Origin: Drosophila persimilis
Taxonomy: Eukaryota > Arthropoda > Insecta > Diptera > Drosophilidae
Length of the DNA: 64,000 nucleotides
Direction: 5' to 3'
Assembly: GCF_003286085.1 (NCBI RefSeq)
Contig: NW_020825317.1
Coordinates: forward strand, 1,550,001-1,614,000
Shown piece after piece: positions 21,120-33,496 of this stretch. The first letter of the stretch is position 1. Each line of letters opens with the position of its first letter. Below the pieces are notes generated by a model. It was not told the DNA's origin. It was given only the letters and a program-made list of their open reading frames with translations, and searched no databases. Position numbers and translations under genes: made by a program.

Positions 21120-21692
21120 TATACCCGATACTCAAAATGAATATTGGGGTATATTAGATTTGTGGTGAAAATGGAAGTGTGTAACGTCCAGAAAAAATCG
21201 TTTCCGACCCCATATATATTCTTGATCAGCATCAATAGCCGACTCGATTGAGCCCTGTCTGTCGGTCCGTCCGTCTGTCTGTCCGTCTGTCCGTCCCTAT
21301 TACCGCCTAGTGCTCAAAGAATATAAGACATTTTATATCCGGACTTCTGTGATATGTATGTATGTCACTGTTCAAATATATTTCAAAACTTTTCGCCGCC
21401 CACACAAAGGGCGAAAATCTGTGGCATCCACAATTTCAAAGATACAAGAAAACAAAAAACGGAGAATCGTAAAGAATGACCATATCTTCTAGACTGCAGA
21501 TATGCAGACTGTCTCTCTCTAACACACACGTATCGTAGGCGGCTTTGCTTAGCATAAAACATTAGCGCCTAGATCTCAGGGACTGCAAGAGCTAGAGCAA
21601 CCTAATTTTTAATCCAATCTCCTGTGAAACCGGACCTTGTCGAGTTGGTTTTTTTCGCCACACCCCTTCCCGCCCCCGCAAAGGACGAAAAT
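21120..21692 (-). mobile_element. DINE-like Helentron, copy 4, first part
   Basis: Starts tatacccgatactcaaaatg in reverse orientation and runs to gcaaaggacgaaaat, where a copia-type element is inserted. It continues at 26218. Confidence 0.85.
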
Positions 21693-21909
21693 TGTTGAAA
21701 TTTGAAGTGTAACCATAATATGATCTGTCTGGCAACGCTAATTAACATAATGTACATGAACAGCGAGAGCCTCTGTTATCTCTCGTCTCTCCTATTCGTA
21801 TGTAAGTACATATGTACACATGTCATCTCTTCAGTTCTGAATAAACCACTTATGAGCACAGACGCGTCGTTCTCTATTTAATACATGTCAAAAGGCGCAA
21901 TCCACAATA
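21693..21909 (+). repeat. Copia-type 5' LTR
   Basis: A 217-bp LTR starting tgttgaaatttgaagtgtaa and ending caatccacaata. The end is set by the matching target duplication; a TG...CA end would fall 3 bp earlier. gaataaacc at about 21838-21846 is a candidate polyadenylation region. Confidence 0.9.
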
Positions 21910-21926
21910 GGTTATGGGCCCAGATC
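21910..21926 (+). other. Primer-binding site, initiator tRNA-Met type
   Basis: ggttatgggcccagatc directly follows the LTR. It is the copia-style site that pairs with an internal part of initiator tRNA-Met. Confidence 0.75.
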
Positions 21927-22056
21927 ACCGAAAGATCGGGCGTGTATTAAAGACAATTAAAAAACCGTGGTAGAACTGGAAGTTAATATTTTGTTTGATG
22001 CAATTGCAAATAAATCGTGCACCAGTTAGAAAGTGGCGTGTAGCAATTAAAACAAA

Positions 22057-25000
22057 ATGAGTGTGTCTCTGCAAATTGAAAAATTGGGGGAAGACAATTA
22101 TGATGTGTGGTCTATGTCCATGCGTAGTGTATTGATCACAACGGATTTGTGGACATATGTAAGTGGTAAAACCGAAAGGCCACAGGAGGAAGCAGCAGGA
22201 ACACTTGGCACAGTGGGACAAGGCTGATCAAAAGGCGTTGGCATGTATTATATTAAATGTAAAAGCAACGCTGTTGATGCACATAAAGTCGTGCACTACG
22301 TCGAAGCAGGCGTGGCAAAAATTACGCGATGTACATGTGTCAGTGGGACCAGTGCGAAAGGTACAGTTATACCAAAAACTTTTGCGGCAAAATATGCAAA
22401 ACGGTGATAACGTGGTACAATATGTAAATTCTTTCGTGGAAATTACTGAAAAGTTAGCCGAGCTAAATATCGATATTCAAGACGAGCTAAAAGTAATAAT
22501 GTTGTTGTCGAGCTTGCCCAGCGGTTGGGAAAATTTCGTCGTGGCGATAGAAACACGCGACAGTCTGCCGTCGTTCGAAACGGTAAAAGTAAAAATACTT
22601 GAAGAAGGAGCACGTAAAGACGAAAGAGACGATCGTGAGCTTGCTGTACAGGCAGTGTACGCACACACACAGACTCAAAGAAACGGTGCGCGTTCGAAGA
22701 ATTACGGCGCCAGTCGAAAAGACAGCAAACGAGACGGCCAGAAATCCAACGAGCATCGCGAGTTTCGAGGAAAATGCTACAAATGTAAAAAAAGCGGGCA
22801 CCGCGCATCCGAGTGCAAAAGCAACAAAGATAATACGAAAGAGTGCGTAAGGGATGAAAAATCAAACTGTTTAATGCACAGCTGCGTTGTTAAGCAGCGA
22901 AAAAATTCTTGGTGTACCGACAGTGGGGCAACATCGCATATGTGTTGTAATAAAAATTTGTTTGAAACCTTTAATAAGAAAAACAACCATTATGTTGGCT
23001 GCAGAAAAGTATATTGAGTCCCTAGGTATTGGAACTGTAAAAATTAAATCAAATGAAACAAATATAGAATTGCGAAACGTGTTGTATGTGCCAGATTTAA
23101 AAATGAATTTTTTGTCGGTGAGCAAAGCAGCCGAGTTCGGGAATGTCACTACATTCGGAAATTCAGAAGCTTTAGTGCGAAATAAACATGGACATATAAT
23201 GTTGCGAGCGGTACAAGAAAACAATTTATACGTGTATGGAGTGGAAAAAACCACTGATGCAGTGCATTTGATATCCGATATATCTCTTGCAAAAAAATGG
23301 CATAGCCGCTACGGGCATTTAAATTTTCAAAAATTTAAAGAATCTTTGTGAGAAAGAACGTGTAATCGGGATGAAAATTAAAAACGTATCCGTAAACACA
23401 AATTGCGACACATACAATAAGGCTAAAATATGTGCATTGCCGTTCCCACAAAAGGCAGAACGTGTTACGAAAAGTGTTCTCGAATTGATCCATACCGACG
23501 TATGCGGACCTATGAATGTTAAATCTCTGGCTGGAAACCGTTATTTTGTTACATTTATAGACGATTACTCGCGAAAAATTCACGTATATTTTATGCGCGC
23601 CAAAAATGAAGTTTTTGAGAAATTTAAAATGTATAAAAGTTATGTTGAGTGCCAAACCGAAAAAACAATCAAAGCCTTGCGAAGCGATAACGGTACTGAG
23701 TACATAAACAATGAATTTACAAATTTTTTAAATGCGTGCGGAATAAAAAGAGAACTAACGGTGCCTTACACACCTCAGCAAAACGGCGTTGCTGAGCGCG
23801 CAAATCGTACAATCGTTGAAATGGCTAGGAGTATGTTAATTCATGCAAATTTAAAAGAATTTTTGTGGGCTGAAGCCGTTCAAACTGCAGTATATTTGAG
23901 AAATAGATGTCCGACCAGAGCGTTAAATGGATGCACCCCCTTCGAGGCTTGAAACAAGCGCAAGCCGTCGGTAAACCATCTGAAAATATTTGGTTCACGC
24001 GCATTTGCACTGGAAAAAACCAAAAAAGGCAAATTCGTTGCAAAAGGAAAGGAGTACATTTTTGTTGGCTACTCTTTTGCAGCAAAAGCATATCGTTTAT
24101 ATGACCAAGAAAAGCGAATGATAGTGGAACGCCGAGACGTCAAAATTGTGGAGGGTGAGTTCATCAAGGAAGTAAATGATATTTACGAAAATGGAGATCA
24201 GACTGTGGATCTTGCAAAAATCATCATACGCTTTGAGTCAAACGCAGAACCTGTGCAGGTACAAACTGTTGTTGAGCCCGAAGACGAAACGATTAGCAAC
24301 ATTGACAACAGCGATGATGATGAGGAGGAGTACTTCGTAAGTGCGAGCGATCCAGAACAGAGCCGCAGCTCAGATGAAGAAGACATCCCACAAATACGTG
24401 GCCCAGGAAGGCCAAAAATCATTCGTACTGGTCAACCTGGCAGACCAAAGAAGCAGTACAATGTCCTCAACAATCTTAGCTGCTCCGTTGACATTGAGAC
24501 TCCACGGACCGTTGCAGAGGCGTTGCAAAGCCACGATGCAGAAGAATGGAAAAAATCTATGCGAAAGGAATTCGATGCACTCGTGTCAAATAATACATGG
24601 ACTCCTGTCAATCTTCCGCCCGGAAAAAAGGCTATAGGTTCAAAATTGGTTTTCAGAATCAAACGCAACCAAAACGGTGACATTGAAAGGTTTAAGTCGA
24701 GACTTGTGGCACAAGGATGTGGCCAGCAGTTTGGCGTAAACTACTGGGAGACATATTCTCCAGTGATACGTTATGAGACAATCCGAATGTTATTTGCGAT
24801 TGCTGCAGAAAAGCAGTGTCGTGAAGTCGTGTATATGAAGCAACCCGTAGGCTTTATAGATGAGCAGAACCCCCACAAGGTACTCAAACTTCAAAAGGCT
24901 ATCTATGGGCTGAAGCAGTCTGGACGTGTCTGGAATGACACATTGAACGAGGTGCTGGTTAACATGGGCTTTAAAAAAAGTCAACACGAGCCATGTCTAT

Positions 25001-25963
25001 ACGTCAAACAGCATCAACAAGGCTTCAGTTATATAGCAGTTTACGTCGACGACCTGATAATCTTCTGTCCAAAAGAGATGGACGTCAGCGCGATCAAGCA
25101 AAATATCGCATCCGTATTTGAGATGAAAGATGGAGGTCAGCTCAACTTTTTCCTAGGCATGGAAATTCATCGAGAAGGCAAGCAAGGCACCGTCAAGTTA
25201 TGCCAGAAGAGGTATATTGAAAGCGTTTTGAATATTTTCGGTATGCAGGATTGCCGTCCAGTCGCAACACCACTTGACCCAGGTTTTCACGTTGGTTGTA
25301 AAGATGAAGAATGTGTAAAGGTAAATAAGACATATTATCAATCACTAATTGGTTCGCTCATGTAATTAGCAGTTTTGAGCCGGCCCGACATTCTTCATGC
25401 TGTGAGCAAACTATCACAGCGAAACCAAGACCCTCATGTGGAGCACGAAACTGCAGCTAAGCATGTGTTGCGCTATTTACGAGGCACAATGAATATGAGC
25501 ATCATCTACCAAAAGTCTGGAGAGCCAGTAAAAGGGTTCGCCGATGCTGATTGCGCAAATGACAAGCTGGACCGAAAATCATATTCCGGATACGTTTTCT
25601 TCCTAGCTGGTAGTGCGTTTTCGTGGACATCAGCCAAGCAGAGCGTCGTCGCCATGAGCAGCACCGAAGCAGAGTACGTGGCGCTATCAACAGCCGCTAG
25701 AGAAGCAGTATATCTACAAGGTCTGTTGCAAGAGATTGGATACACAAATCAAGGGCCAATGACTATCTATGGTGACAACCTCAGTGCGCATCATATTGCG
25801 AAAAATCCTATTCACCATAAACGCACAAAGCATATAGATTTAAAATATCATTTTGTTAGAGACAAAGTAAAAAGTAAAGAAAAACGTTGCCGATGTATTA
25901 ACCAAAAGTTTATGTAAGCAAAAGCATTATAGATTTGTAAAATCGCTTGGATTCATTGATTAA
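22057..25963 (+). pseudogene. Copia-type Gag-Pol polyprotein, multiply broken
   Basis: ATG at 22057 (MSVSLQIEKLGEDNYDVWSM). Domains in order: Gag; a CCHC knuckle CYKCKKSGHRASEC; protease WCTDSGATSHMC; integrase HSRYGHL, then IHTDVCGP, LRSDNGTEY and NGVAERANRT (D,D,E all present); RT with YVDDLIIF at about 25050; RNase H with FADADCAN and SSTEAEY. Lesions seen are 1-nt frame slips at about 22198, 22980 and 23336, a TGA for Trp at about 23950, a TAA for Tyr at 25363-25365, and a small deletion or shift at about 25880. The true end, in the last frame, is a TAA at 25961-25963. The enzyme motifs themselves are well kept. Confidence 0.85.
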
Positions 25964-26000
25964 TACATTGTAATGACAAAATATTATGCTTAAGCAAAAG

Positions 26001-26217
26001 TGTTGAAATTTGAAGTGTAACCATAATATGATCTGTCTGGCAACGCTAATTAACATAATGTACATGAACAGCGAGAGCCTCTGTTATCTCTCGTCTCTCC
26101 TATTCGTATGTAAGTACATATGTACACATGTCATCTCTTCAGTTCTGAATAAACCACTTATGAGCACAGACGCGTCGTTCTCTATTTAATACATGTCAAA
26201 AGGCGCAATCCACAATA
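26001..26217 (+). repeat. Copia-type 3' LTR
   Basis: No difference from the 5' LTR was seen by eye. It is followed by the second AAAAT at 26218. Confidence 0.9.
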
Positions 26218-26448
26218 AAAATCAATCTCGGAGACTATTGAAACTGACTGTAAAGCTCTCACTGTTACAAAACTTTTTGTCATTTTTCACTGTAGAACTC
26301 ACTGTTACAAGAGTATTTCTTTTTGGTCACTGTAGAGAGCTCACTGATTTTCTGTCTCTCCGCACACACTCTTTGTCGTTTAATGTAGCCATACTGACTA
26401 AGTATCGGGTATAAATGTAGAGTTGCGGTCTGCGCAGCAACTCATTTG
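26218..26448 (-). mobile_element. DINE-like Helentron, copy 4, second part
   Basis: Continues the DINE sequence after the copia insertion through gattttctgtctctccgcac, agtatcgggtataaatgtag and gcagcaactca. It lacks the last bases (caacgttccccctcg). Its middle (26235-26340) is diverged and contains three cactgt(t/a)-type repeats. Confidence 0.75.
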
Positions 26449-26464
26449 ATAATGAGTAAATTCA

Positions 26465-27670
26465 AGGTCAAATAAGGAACAAATTTATTACACGCATCGG
26501 CATAAGTATTTGGACAAATATTATGCACAACATATTCGGTTGTAACTTCTTATTTTTTTGAAGTAGAAACTATATTTATTTATCGTAGATAGGTATTATA
26601 TTAAGCTATTAACAATATGTTAGAAAAGTATGATAAGTGCGTTTATTGTGAAATGAAAATTAATTATTCCCAAACAGACGTGGCATAAAACAAACAGTGG
26701 CATAAGTATTTTGATATGTTATAAAATGTAAAAAAAAAAAAACAAAAGCAAATGGAACGAAGAAACTTTTTATGATGAATCAGCAAAATATATATCCTCC
26801 CTTTGCTTCTATCACCTTTTGCAGACGTCTCGGAACTGACTCCACTAAGCTGTGTATATTAGACAACAGAATTTCTCTCCAGAGTGATTTCACCTCTCAG
26901 ATTGTATTCTCACGGTTTCTTGTCAAATTTGGAGTCCGGTTTCTTTTTATATACGACCAGAGACTCTCGATAATGTTTAAGTCTGGGCTCTGAGGCGGCT
27001 AGTCCAAAGTATTAACCCCAATGACCTTCAAGCAGTGGGTAACGACATTAGCTTCATGACACGGAGCGTTGTCCTGTTGGAATGTTAAGGAGTACCCAAT
27101 CAAATTTTCTCCAGAGGGGAAAGCGTGATTATTTAGCACTTCCAAATAATTATCTCTATTCATGCTACCATCAACAGGAACTAAATTTCAAGCAAGCCAT
27201 TGTAGGGGACTCATCCTCAAAACATTACGGTCCCACCTGCATGGATCGCTCTTTCACATATGTATGGGTGCCACTTTTTTGCGACGTTCTTTTAGATTTC
27301 TTACGAAACGAAGTTTTTTCCTTGTCTTTGCCAGCATTCCGAAATATTATTGACTGCTGGCTGCATTCACCGCTATCTCATTTTTAAACAGGAATTTTTG
27401 TAAGTCGCGGGTAGCAGGTAATGAAGCCGTCGTTAATATCAAGACCTTACAATTCATATCAATATATGACAAAGTTAAAACTGTCTACGTATGTAAAAGT
27501 ATTTTATTTACCTGTTCCATTTATCCAAACCGTCTATTTTTTTCTAATAATATAGTTTTACGACATTTCTGTGTTATCTGATCGTCTAATAATACGTTAT
27601 ATATGTCGCTCTGCCTTTTATTCATTACACTACTCAATAAAATTGACGCTTTTTTTTGACTCTGTGAACC
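26465..27670 (-). mobile_element. Tc1-type transposon with degenerate transposase
   Basis: The minus strand encodes a Tc1 transposase with a decayed N-terminal part (27660-27360). The catalytic core contains LTFQQDNAPCHEANVV, where the second catalytic Asp sits, then PPQSPDLNIIESLWSYIKRN with the catalytic Glu, and the end SVPRRLQKVIEAKGG near 26800. A TAG replaces the usual Trp before PPQSPD. The right side on plus carries two direct repeats, cggcataagtatttggacaa (26494) and tggcataagtattttgat (26699), like the IR/DR ends of Paris/Minos-type elements. The other terminus is not recognisable. Confidence 0.75.
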
Positions 27671-27682
27671 AAACCGACTTTT

Positions 27683-28635
27683 TATACCCGATACTCAAAA
27701 TGAGTATTGGGTTATATTAGACTTGTGGTGAAAATGGATGTGTGTAACTTCCAGAAGGAATCGTTTCCGAACCCATAAAGTATATATATTCTTGATCAGC
27801 ATCAATAGCCGAGTCGATAGAGCCCTGTCTGTCTGTCCGTCCGTCTGTCTGTCCGTCCCTATTAGCGCCTAGTGCTCAAAGACTATAAGAGCTAGAGCAA
27901 CGATGTTTTGGATCCAGACTTCTCCGATATGTCACTGCTTCCAAAAAATTCAAAACTTCGTACCCCCCACTGCCGCCCCCACAAAGGGCGAAAATCTGTG
28001 GCATCCACAATTTTAAAGATTAGAGAAAATTAAAAACGCAGAGTCGTGGAGCATTCTCCATATCTGCAGACTGCAGAATCTGAATTGGATCGTATTATTA
28101 TTATAGCCAGCATCAAGAAAACAATTTCATTTTTTCTCACCCTGTCTCTCTCTAACACACACGTAGCATAGGCGGCTTTGCTTAGAGTAAAACATTAGCG
28201 CCTAGATCTCAGAACCTGTAAAAGCCAGAGCATCCAAATTTGGTATCCACACTCCTGTGATATCGGACCTTGACCGTTTCGTGTCCAAATTTCGCCAAGC
28301 CCCCTTCCGCCCCAGCAAAGGACGAAAATCTGGGACATCCAAAAATCTCAGAGACTATTAAGGCTAGAGTAACCAAATTTGGTATCCGAACTCCTGTTAG
28401 ATCTCACTATAAAACGTATATCTCAGAATTTCGCCCCATCCTTCCGCCCCCACAAAGGACGAAAATCTGTTGCATCCACAATATTGCAGATTCGAGAAAA
28501 CTAAAAACGCAGAATCATAGATAATGACCATATCTATCAGTTTGCTGAATCTGGATCAGATCAGATAATTTGTATAGCCAAAAGGAACAAATCAATTTGC
28601 AGTGGCTACGCAGCGCCCGACGTCACGCTCAGACT
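27683..28635 (-). mobile_element. DINE-like Helentron, copy 5
   Basis: Starts tatacccgatactcaaaatg and runs to cgacgtcacgctcagact, where it stops against errantivirus env sequence. The last 130 bp, with the second hairpin, are missing. Confidence 0.85.
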
Positions 28636-29330
28636 TCTATTGAATTGAGTGGGGTTAGTATTTCCTTAAAGTTTTCTTTAATTGTCTCTTTTTCGTTTTC
28701 GTTAAGAAGGAATGTGTTTACTATATTTATTTTTGCCCATTGAATTGCATATTTTACATTGATTAGCTCTTCTTTTATAAGTCGGGCCTGAATTTGTAAA
28801 CTGATGGCTATTTCGTTGCTGAATGAATTGTCTTTCTGTATTGTATTCAAGAGTCTATTGTTTATTTCTGTAAGTATGTTTATTCGTTTCTCAAATTGTG
28901 TATTTATTACTATTTGCTTATTATAATTTGAAACGATATCATTAAGATTATTTTGGATCATATTAGATCATATTTAGATCCGCATAATCGGGACTTCCGG
29001 CTATATATTTCCATGACGTGCCGATCATATCTATAGATCTACTGTGTCGAGTGGGTGTAAGTGTATTTAATATAATGTAAGTCTGGTTTATTTCATGGTC
29101 CAAGGTATTATAAAAATCATTATTTTTTAGGTCTTTTTCTATATACCAACGAGTTTGGTCTAGCGTTTGTTTTATTAGAGTTAAATCTATGACATGAATT
29201 AGTTTTGTATGTTCTGAGGTTAGTTTGCCTGTTTTAGTATGAATGGTTAAAACATGGCTATCGCTATAGTTGGTTATTTCGATAGATCCAGCTACTAATT
29301 GTAGGAGGAGAAATGATGTTATCAATCTGG
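28635..29330 (-). pseudogene. Errantivirus env (fusion glycoprotein) fragment
   Basis: Two consecutive minus-strand frames. The first, from about 29325, starts with a hydrophobic signal-like segment and contains a furin-type RHSRS site near residue 96, followed by a glycine/serine-rich segment. The second, from 28961, is helical and rich in Asn/Ile. This layout is that of the baculovirus F-like Env of insect errantiviruses. The gene is split near 28962, lacks its C-terminal anchor, and ends at the DINE copy 5 junction, so no functional Env could be made. Confidence 0.65.
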
Positions 29331-29339
29331 AAGAGAATG

Positions 29340-30530
29340 AAGAGTATCGAAAAAAAGTTATTTTCGGGTATTTTCCGATTCGTGGTGCTATAATCGGATG
29401 GAACCCGCAATCGGATAAATCTTTGGGTTTTGGGTGTAGTTATTTCAAATAATATAAGCTTTAATCATTTTAATACGGACATGGACATGGACCTATAAAT
29501 ATCGGACAGTTATGAACTTTTTATGTTACTTTTGTGAACAATTTTCTCTGACACAGTTTTTATTGTAGTGTTATTGTCTTCTTTTACTATTTCCTTTTTA
29601 AATCTTGGAGACAATTTTGATCCTAACCATGTGTTTATTTTTACGAATACTTCTTGACCTGGCGAGTATTGTATTATCGGTTTTTTTGTTGTTGTGATTT
29701 TTTAAATCCAAGTCCTGTTTATTTTTAAGTATGTCAATATTATTTTGTCGGCTTATTTCGTATTGATCAGGATTTCTTGTGAAGTTCCTACCAAAGAACA
29801 TTTCTAACGGTTTTCTGTTTGTTACTGAGTGTACCGAGAAATTGTATTCGTAAATAGCTCGATTTAGTTATTCTTGAAATGTGCTATAGATTCCTTTAAT
29901 TTTTAAACACCGCATTATTTCTGAGAGGGTTGAATGGAATCTTTCTACTTGTCCGTTTACTGAGCTTGTGTAGGGTGGGGCTGTAAATATCTGGTCTTTC
30001 ATCATAAACGTTATGGAAGCTGAATTTAAGGATTTTTCGTTGTCAATTACTACATTTTGTAAACGCCGAAAGAAAACAGAATATCATGCAGGGATGGTTT
30101 TATATCTTCGATGGATTTGGATTTGATGATTCTTCCTTGGGCTAATTTGGAAAATTTGTCTATTGCTGTCAAAACTAAATTTCTTTCTGTGGAATAAATA
30201 TCAACGTGAATAGTGTGACCTGGATATTGTGGTATTGGTGTTTCCACGATTTCGGAATTAGTGTGTCTGTCGTATTTTACTTCCTCACAAATCTGACACT
30301 GCTTTACTATAGTGGAAATTTTCTGTTTCATTTTTGGAAAATATAATTTTTCGATGAGTTGTTTTTGATTTTCTACGGCATTCCTGTGGGCTCTATTGTG
30401 AACTTTTAAGATCTCTTCTTCTTGTTGGCTTTCCTTACTTAAGTCTTCTACTCTACTTTGTGTGAATCTAACTTTGTATTGGAAGAAATTTAATGGGTAT
30501 ATTTTTTGGATTTGTCCCATAATGTGTTCG
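29340..30530 (-). pseudogene. Errantivirus integrase fragment
   Basis: The minus strand from 30520 encodes the HHCC zinc domain (NRAHRNAVENQKQLIEKLYF, then CQICEEVKYD) and the start of the catalytic core (HTIHVDIYS, ending LFSFGVYK). After a break at 30050 it continues in other frames to a C-terminal stretch (MFFGRNFTRNPDQYEISRQN, 29801) with a further shift at about 29640. The first catalytic Asp is present; the second and the Glu lie in the broken middle. Confidence 0.7.
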
Positions 30531-30589
30531 ATTGTTTAAATTCCATTAATAACGGAGGGGTTAAGGTATTTTTTTAATATTTGTAATAA

Positions 30590-31108
30590 ATCAGCAGTAA
30601 TATTCGACGCTTGTCGTGCCTTCTTGTATTTTAATTATCCACGGCTAACTCCCAAAATTACAGCCTAAAACTAGGCCGTAAAAAAATTCGAGTTGAAGAT
30701 CTTTTGAGCTTTGATAAAGCTTATCAACAGCTGTTTTGCGACCAAGCGGCAACGCTATGATATGCAATTTTTCTGCCGTGCACTATATTTTATTAAATAT
30801 TGCTGTGTCTGGATTCTGTATAACAGAAGAAGACCATAGAAAGTGTACTTAGTAGTCCCAGCCTCTGTCCTTTTCTCCTCGTGCCCGTCAGAGGGACTGG
30901 CAGTGGAAAAAGAAGTCTTGTAGAGCGGACCCAGTTCTCTAAACCAAGGTCAAGCCAAAGTCAAAGCTTAGTGCAAGTGCCAAGTGCGGCTCAAAGTGAT
31001 CATTTTATTTGAGTGGACGCGCCAGTTATATATCGCCAATACTGGGGCAGCCGTTCGACCATTTGGAAAACGAGCGCCCACAGTTTACTAAAATTTTTCG
31101 AAACAGTG
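30590..31108. other. Unassigned segment inside the errantivirus
   Basis: No coding domain is seen. It precedes a Transib-like terminus. Its character (aagctttgataaagcttatc, then a stretch resembling a transcript leader) suggests imported non-errantivirus DNA. Confidence 0.3.
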
Positions 31109-31670
31109 CACTATGGTCCAGAATTCGTTTTTTTTGGCATAAAGTCGAAATTTTTATGTGAATGGATTACGTTTTTTCTTGCAAATTCTCAAAGTAAATT
31201 CATCATACATATTAAAAATGAAAAAAAAAAATTATTTAGCTTCCCTAAAGATTTTGGCGAGCTTTTGAAAGTGAACAATCGATCAGCTGATTGTGGGAAA
31301 AAAATTGGCTCCAAATTACTTGTTTACATTTTTACGTGGCGATCGAGTAAATTTGCTCAAATAAATTCGGCTAAAAATGGAAAATGAAGATAAAGGTATG
31401 TAGTATCTAATGTATTTAGCTATTTTATGTGTAGTCCCAAGATTTAAGTGTTGTGCAATGTCCAATTTATGTGTATTTTTGTAGAAAATTTAACTGCGTC
31501 CCCTGTGTTTCGTAGAATATAACAAATGAACTGAGTTCTGCTGAGAAAAACTAACTATGTGAGTTTGTACCTACAAATGTTGTAATTGACTGGAAAGTAA
31601 CAACTTTGGCCCGTTTTGGCCCCTTTTCTTTAAATTTGTTAATATTCAGGAAAGTTCGAGTTTTTGCATA
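31109..31670 (+). mobile_element. Transib-like 5' end with first exon
   Basis: The terminus cactatggtccagaattcg has the CAC-A/T-ATGG form of Transib termini and is followed by ggcataaagtcgaa, shared with the ends at 52745 and 54063. At 31375 an ATG opens MENEDK and runs straight into a donor (aaaggtatgt), like a short first coding exon. The remaining transposase is absent. Confidence 0.5.
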
Positions 31671-31679
31671 GCGATCTCA

Positions 31680-32215
31680 TCGATATTTGGCGCAACCACT
31701 GCAGTGGTGCAATTCTGTTGAGGTAATTATCCACCCAGCTACAGCGACCCGTTGAAAAATGTGATGTTCTTTCCGCGTAGGATTAGCACCACTAGTATCT
31801 ACGTATTGAAACGCTGGTCTAGAAGTTACGGATTGGTTATTCCCGGAGACCTCTATTGGCCACGTGCCCGTCCCACCGGTTAAACCCCCACCGTGTGACA
31901 TTCGGATGAGGCGGTAGCCGAGGGCATGGACTTGCTCCTCCAGTAAACCCGATCGGTGGGCTCTGCAAGCGTCGCCTGAACCCGTTCGACCCATGGGGAT
32001 AATCAGACTGACTCTTCAAATACACCAGTCGCCTCACGAGCAATCAAGTGTGCGGGTGTACCTAACCTCACGCCGCAGATGGACCGCGGTCATTGACCCT
32101 TGGCATCGGAAGCAGCTGAAGTTACCTGCGCCCGGTACAATCGTGTGCCACCTCGAGACCTCGAGTAGGAACTCGGTCTCCAGCCGGGAAGCATCGACCC
32201 CGCCTCGGATTTAGT
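31680..32215 (-). other. GC-rich block of unknown origin, possible non-LTR 3' UTR
   Basis: A sharply bounded, much more GC-rich stretch than its surroundings, with many self-complementary motifs and no intact long frame. Its style (short GC-rich hairpins, many dispersed stops) resembles the 3' UTRs of R1/LOA-type elements, like the one at 37800-38200, but I see no sequence match between them. Strand and identity are uncertain. Confidence 0.3.
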
Positions 32216-32220
32216 TATAT

Positions 32221-32535
32221 TTTCTATCTTTCTTTCGAAATTAGACCCGATATGCGAAACCCTGTTTTTTTATCCGCTTTCTGTTTAACTACGTTCTTTT
32301 GATACGGCAAAAATTTGCAACAGCCAATTAAATCCGGTATAAACAAAAAGGGAATTCCTGTCCATGGGCTAAGTCGAACTTGAACAAATGAGTAGTGTAT
32401 TAATACCGATTATTGTTACAGTTTTTGATTTTGGTTGCCACACATTCATACATTCAATCACACACATCATCATACTCATCCACCCATCAAATCACCTCAT
32501 CCAACACACAACGAAAGATCTTTCTGCGTGGGAGT
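32221..32535. repeat. Spacer with CA/TCA-rich low-complexity tract
   Basis: AT-rich DNA with a tract of cacacatcatcatactcatc and related CA/TCA units at about 32440-32512. No gene is seen. Confidence 0.5.
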
Positions 32536-32539
32536 CAAA

Positions 32540-33496
32540 GCTATTAATCGTATCGTAAATGATTATCCTGAACCAAGTAAGCCAAGTATACTAAATTTGT
32601 AATTATTTTCGTTTCCTGGAATAATAAAGATTTGGTTTTTAAAAGTATTTATTGGTATTTCCAAACTATGAATTAACCTTTCGGAGGAACTTTGGCTACT
32701 ATGTTGTGTCGTGATGGAGTTTATCTCCTTGATTCTGGACAAAGAGTCAGCTACTACATTGCCTTTTCCTGGTTTGTAGATTAGCTGATAGTCGTGCTCT
32801 TCCAAAAATGTTCTCCATCGTTTTATTCTCGCGTTGCCATTCCAATCGCTCATGGAATGGGTTAAGGGTTGATGGTCGGTGTAAATTTTAACCTTTGCTT
32901 TGTAAAATGACTTCTGTCGAAATGAGGGTGTTCTTGAGTTTTTTGAAAGCTTCCATTGCCTCTGGGTTAAGGTGAATGATTTTTTTGCTCGAGTTGTTTT
33001 TAGATATGCGACCATCTTCCCCTCTTAATAATGAGGTAAGTGGTTTAGCTAGCATTGCATAGTCCTTTATGAATCTTCTATAGTAACCGGATAATCCTAG
33101 GAAGGATCTGAGATCCTTTAATGTTTTCGGACAAGGATACTTGGAAATGGCTTCTACCTTTGCAGGATTTGTTTCTATGCCTCTATCGGAAATAATAAAT
33201 CCTAAAAATTCTACTTTATTTTTAAAGAACTCGCATTTGTCGAGTTGGCATTTAATATTGGCTTGTTCAAGGGTATCGAATATGGTCGCGAGATTGTTAG
33301 CATGTGTTTCTTCATCTTTCCCAAAAATAATTATGTCGTCAATATAAATATAGCAGATTTCACCAATATGTGGTCGAAGGATATCATCAAGGGTGCGTTG
33401 GAATATTGCTGGTGCATTTTTTAATCCAAAGGGGAGACGTGTGAATTCGTATTTACCGTTGTTGATGGAGAATGCAGTTTTTTCGATATCTGATTT
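32540..33496 (-). pseudogene. Errantivirus RT C-terminal part and RNase H
   Basis: From 33490 down, minus-strand pieces encode the RT palm and thumb. They include a YIDD-type region with DIIIFGKDEET (about 33330), the connection LGLSGYYRRFIKDYA (about 33080), then RNase H with YTDHQPLTHSM (about 32880) and VADSLSR (about 32750). Frames shift near 33010 and 32930. The 5' RT part is cut off by DINE copy 6. Confidence 0.75.

Larger units (their letters stand above)
21693..26217 (+). mobile_element. Copia-type LTR retrotransposon, complete structure
   Basis: A 4,525-bp element with two LTRs, a copia-type primer-binding site and one Gag-Pol region in Ty1/copia order (integrase before RT). It is flanked by the 5-bp duplication AAAAT (21688-21692 and 26218-26222) and sits inside DINE copy 4. 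The LTRs look identical over their full length, which points to a very recent insertion. The coding region is nevertheless broken many times. Confidence 0.92.

Noticed and set aside
22443-22865. Minus-strand 140-residue frame across copia gag
   Set aside because: It has no domain and is antisense to the CCHC knuckle and Gag helix, which are clearly coding on plus.
31013-31387. A 124-residue plus-strand frame across the Transib-like end
   Set aside because: It starts upstream of the terminus and shows no conserved motif. The likely coding start is the short exon MENEDK at its end, in another context.
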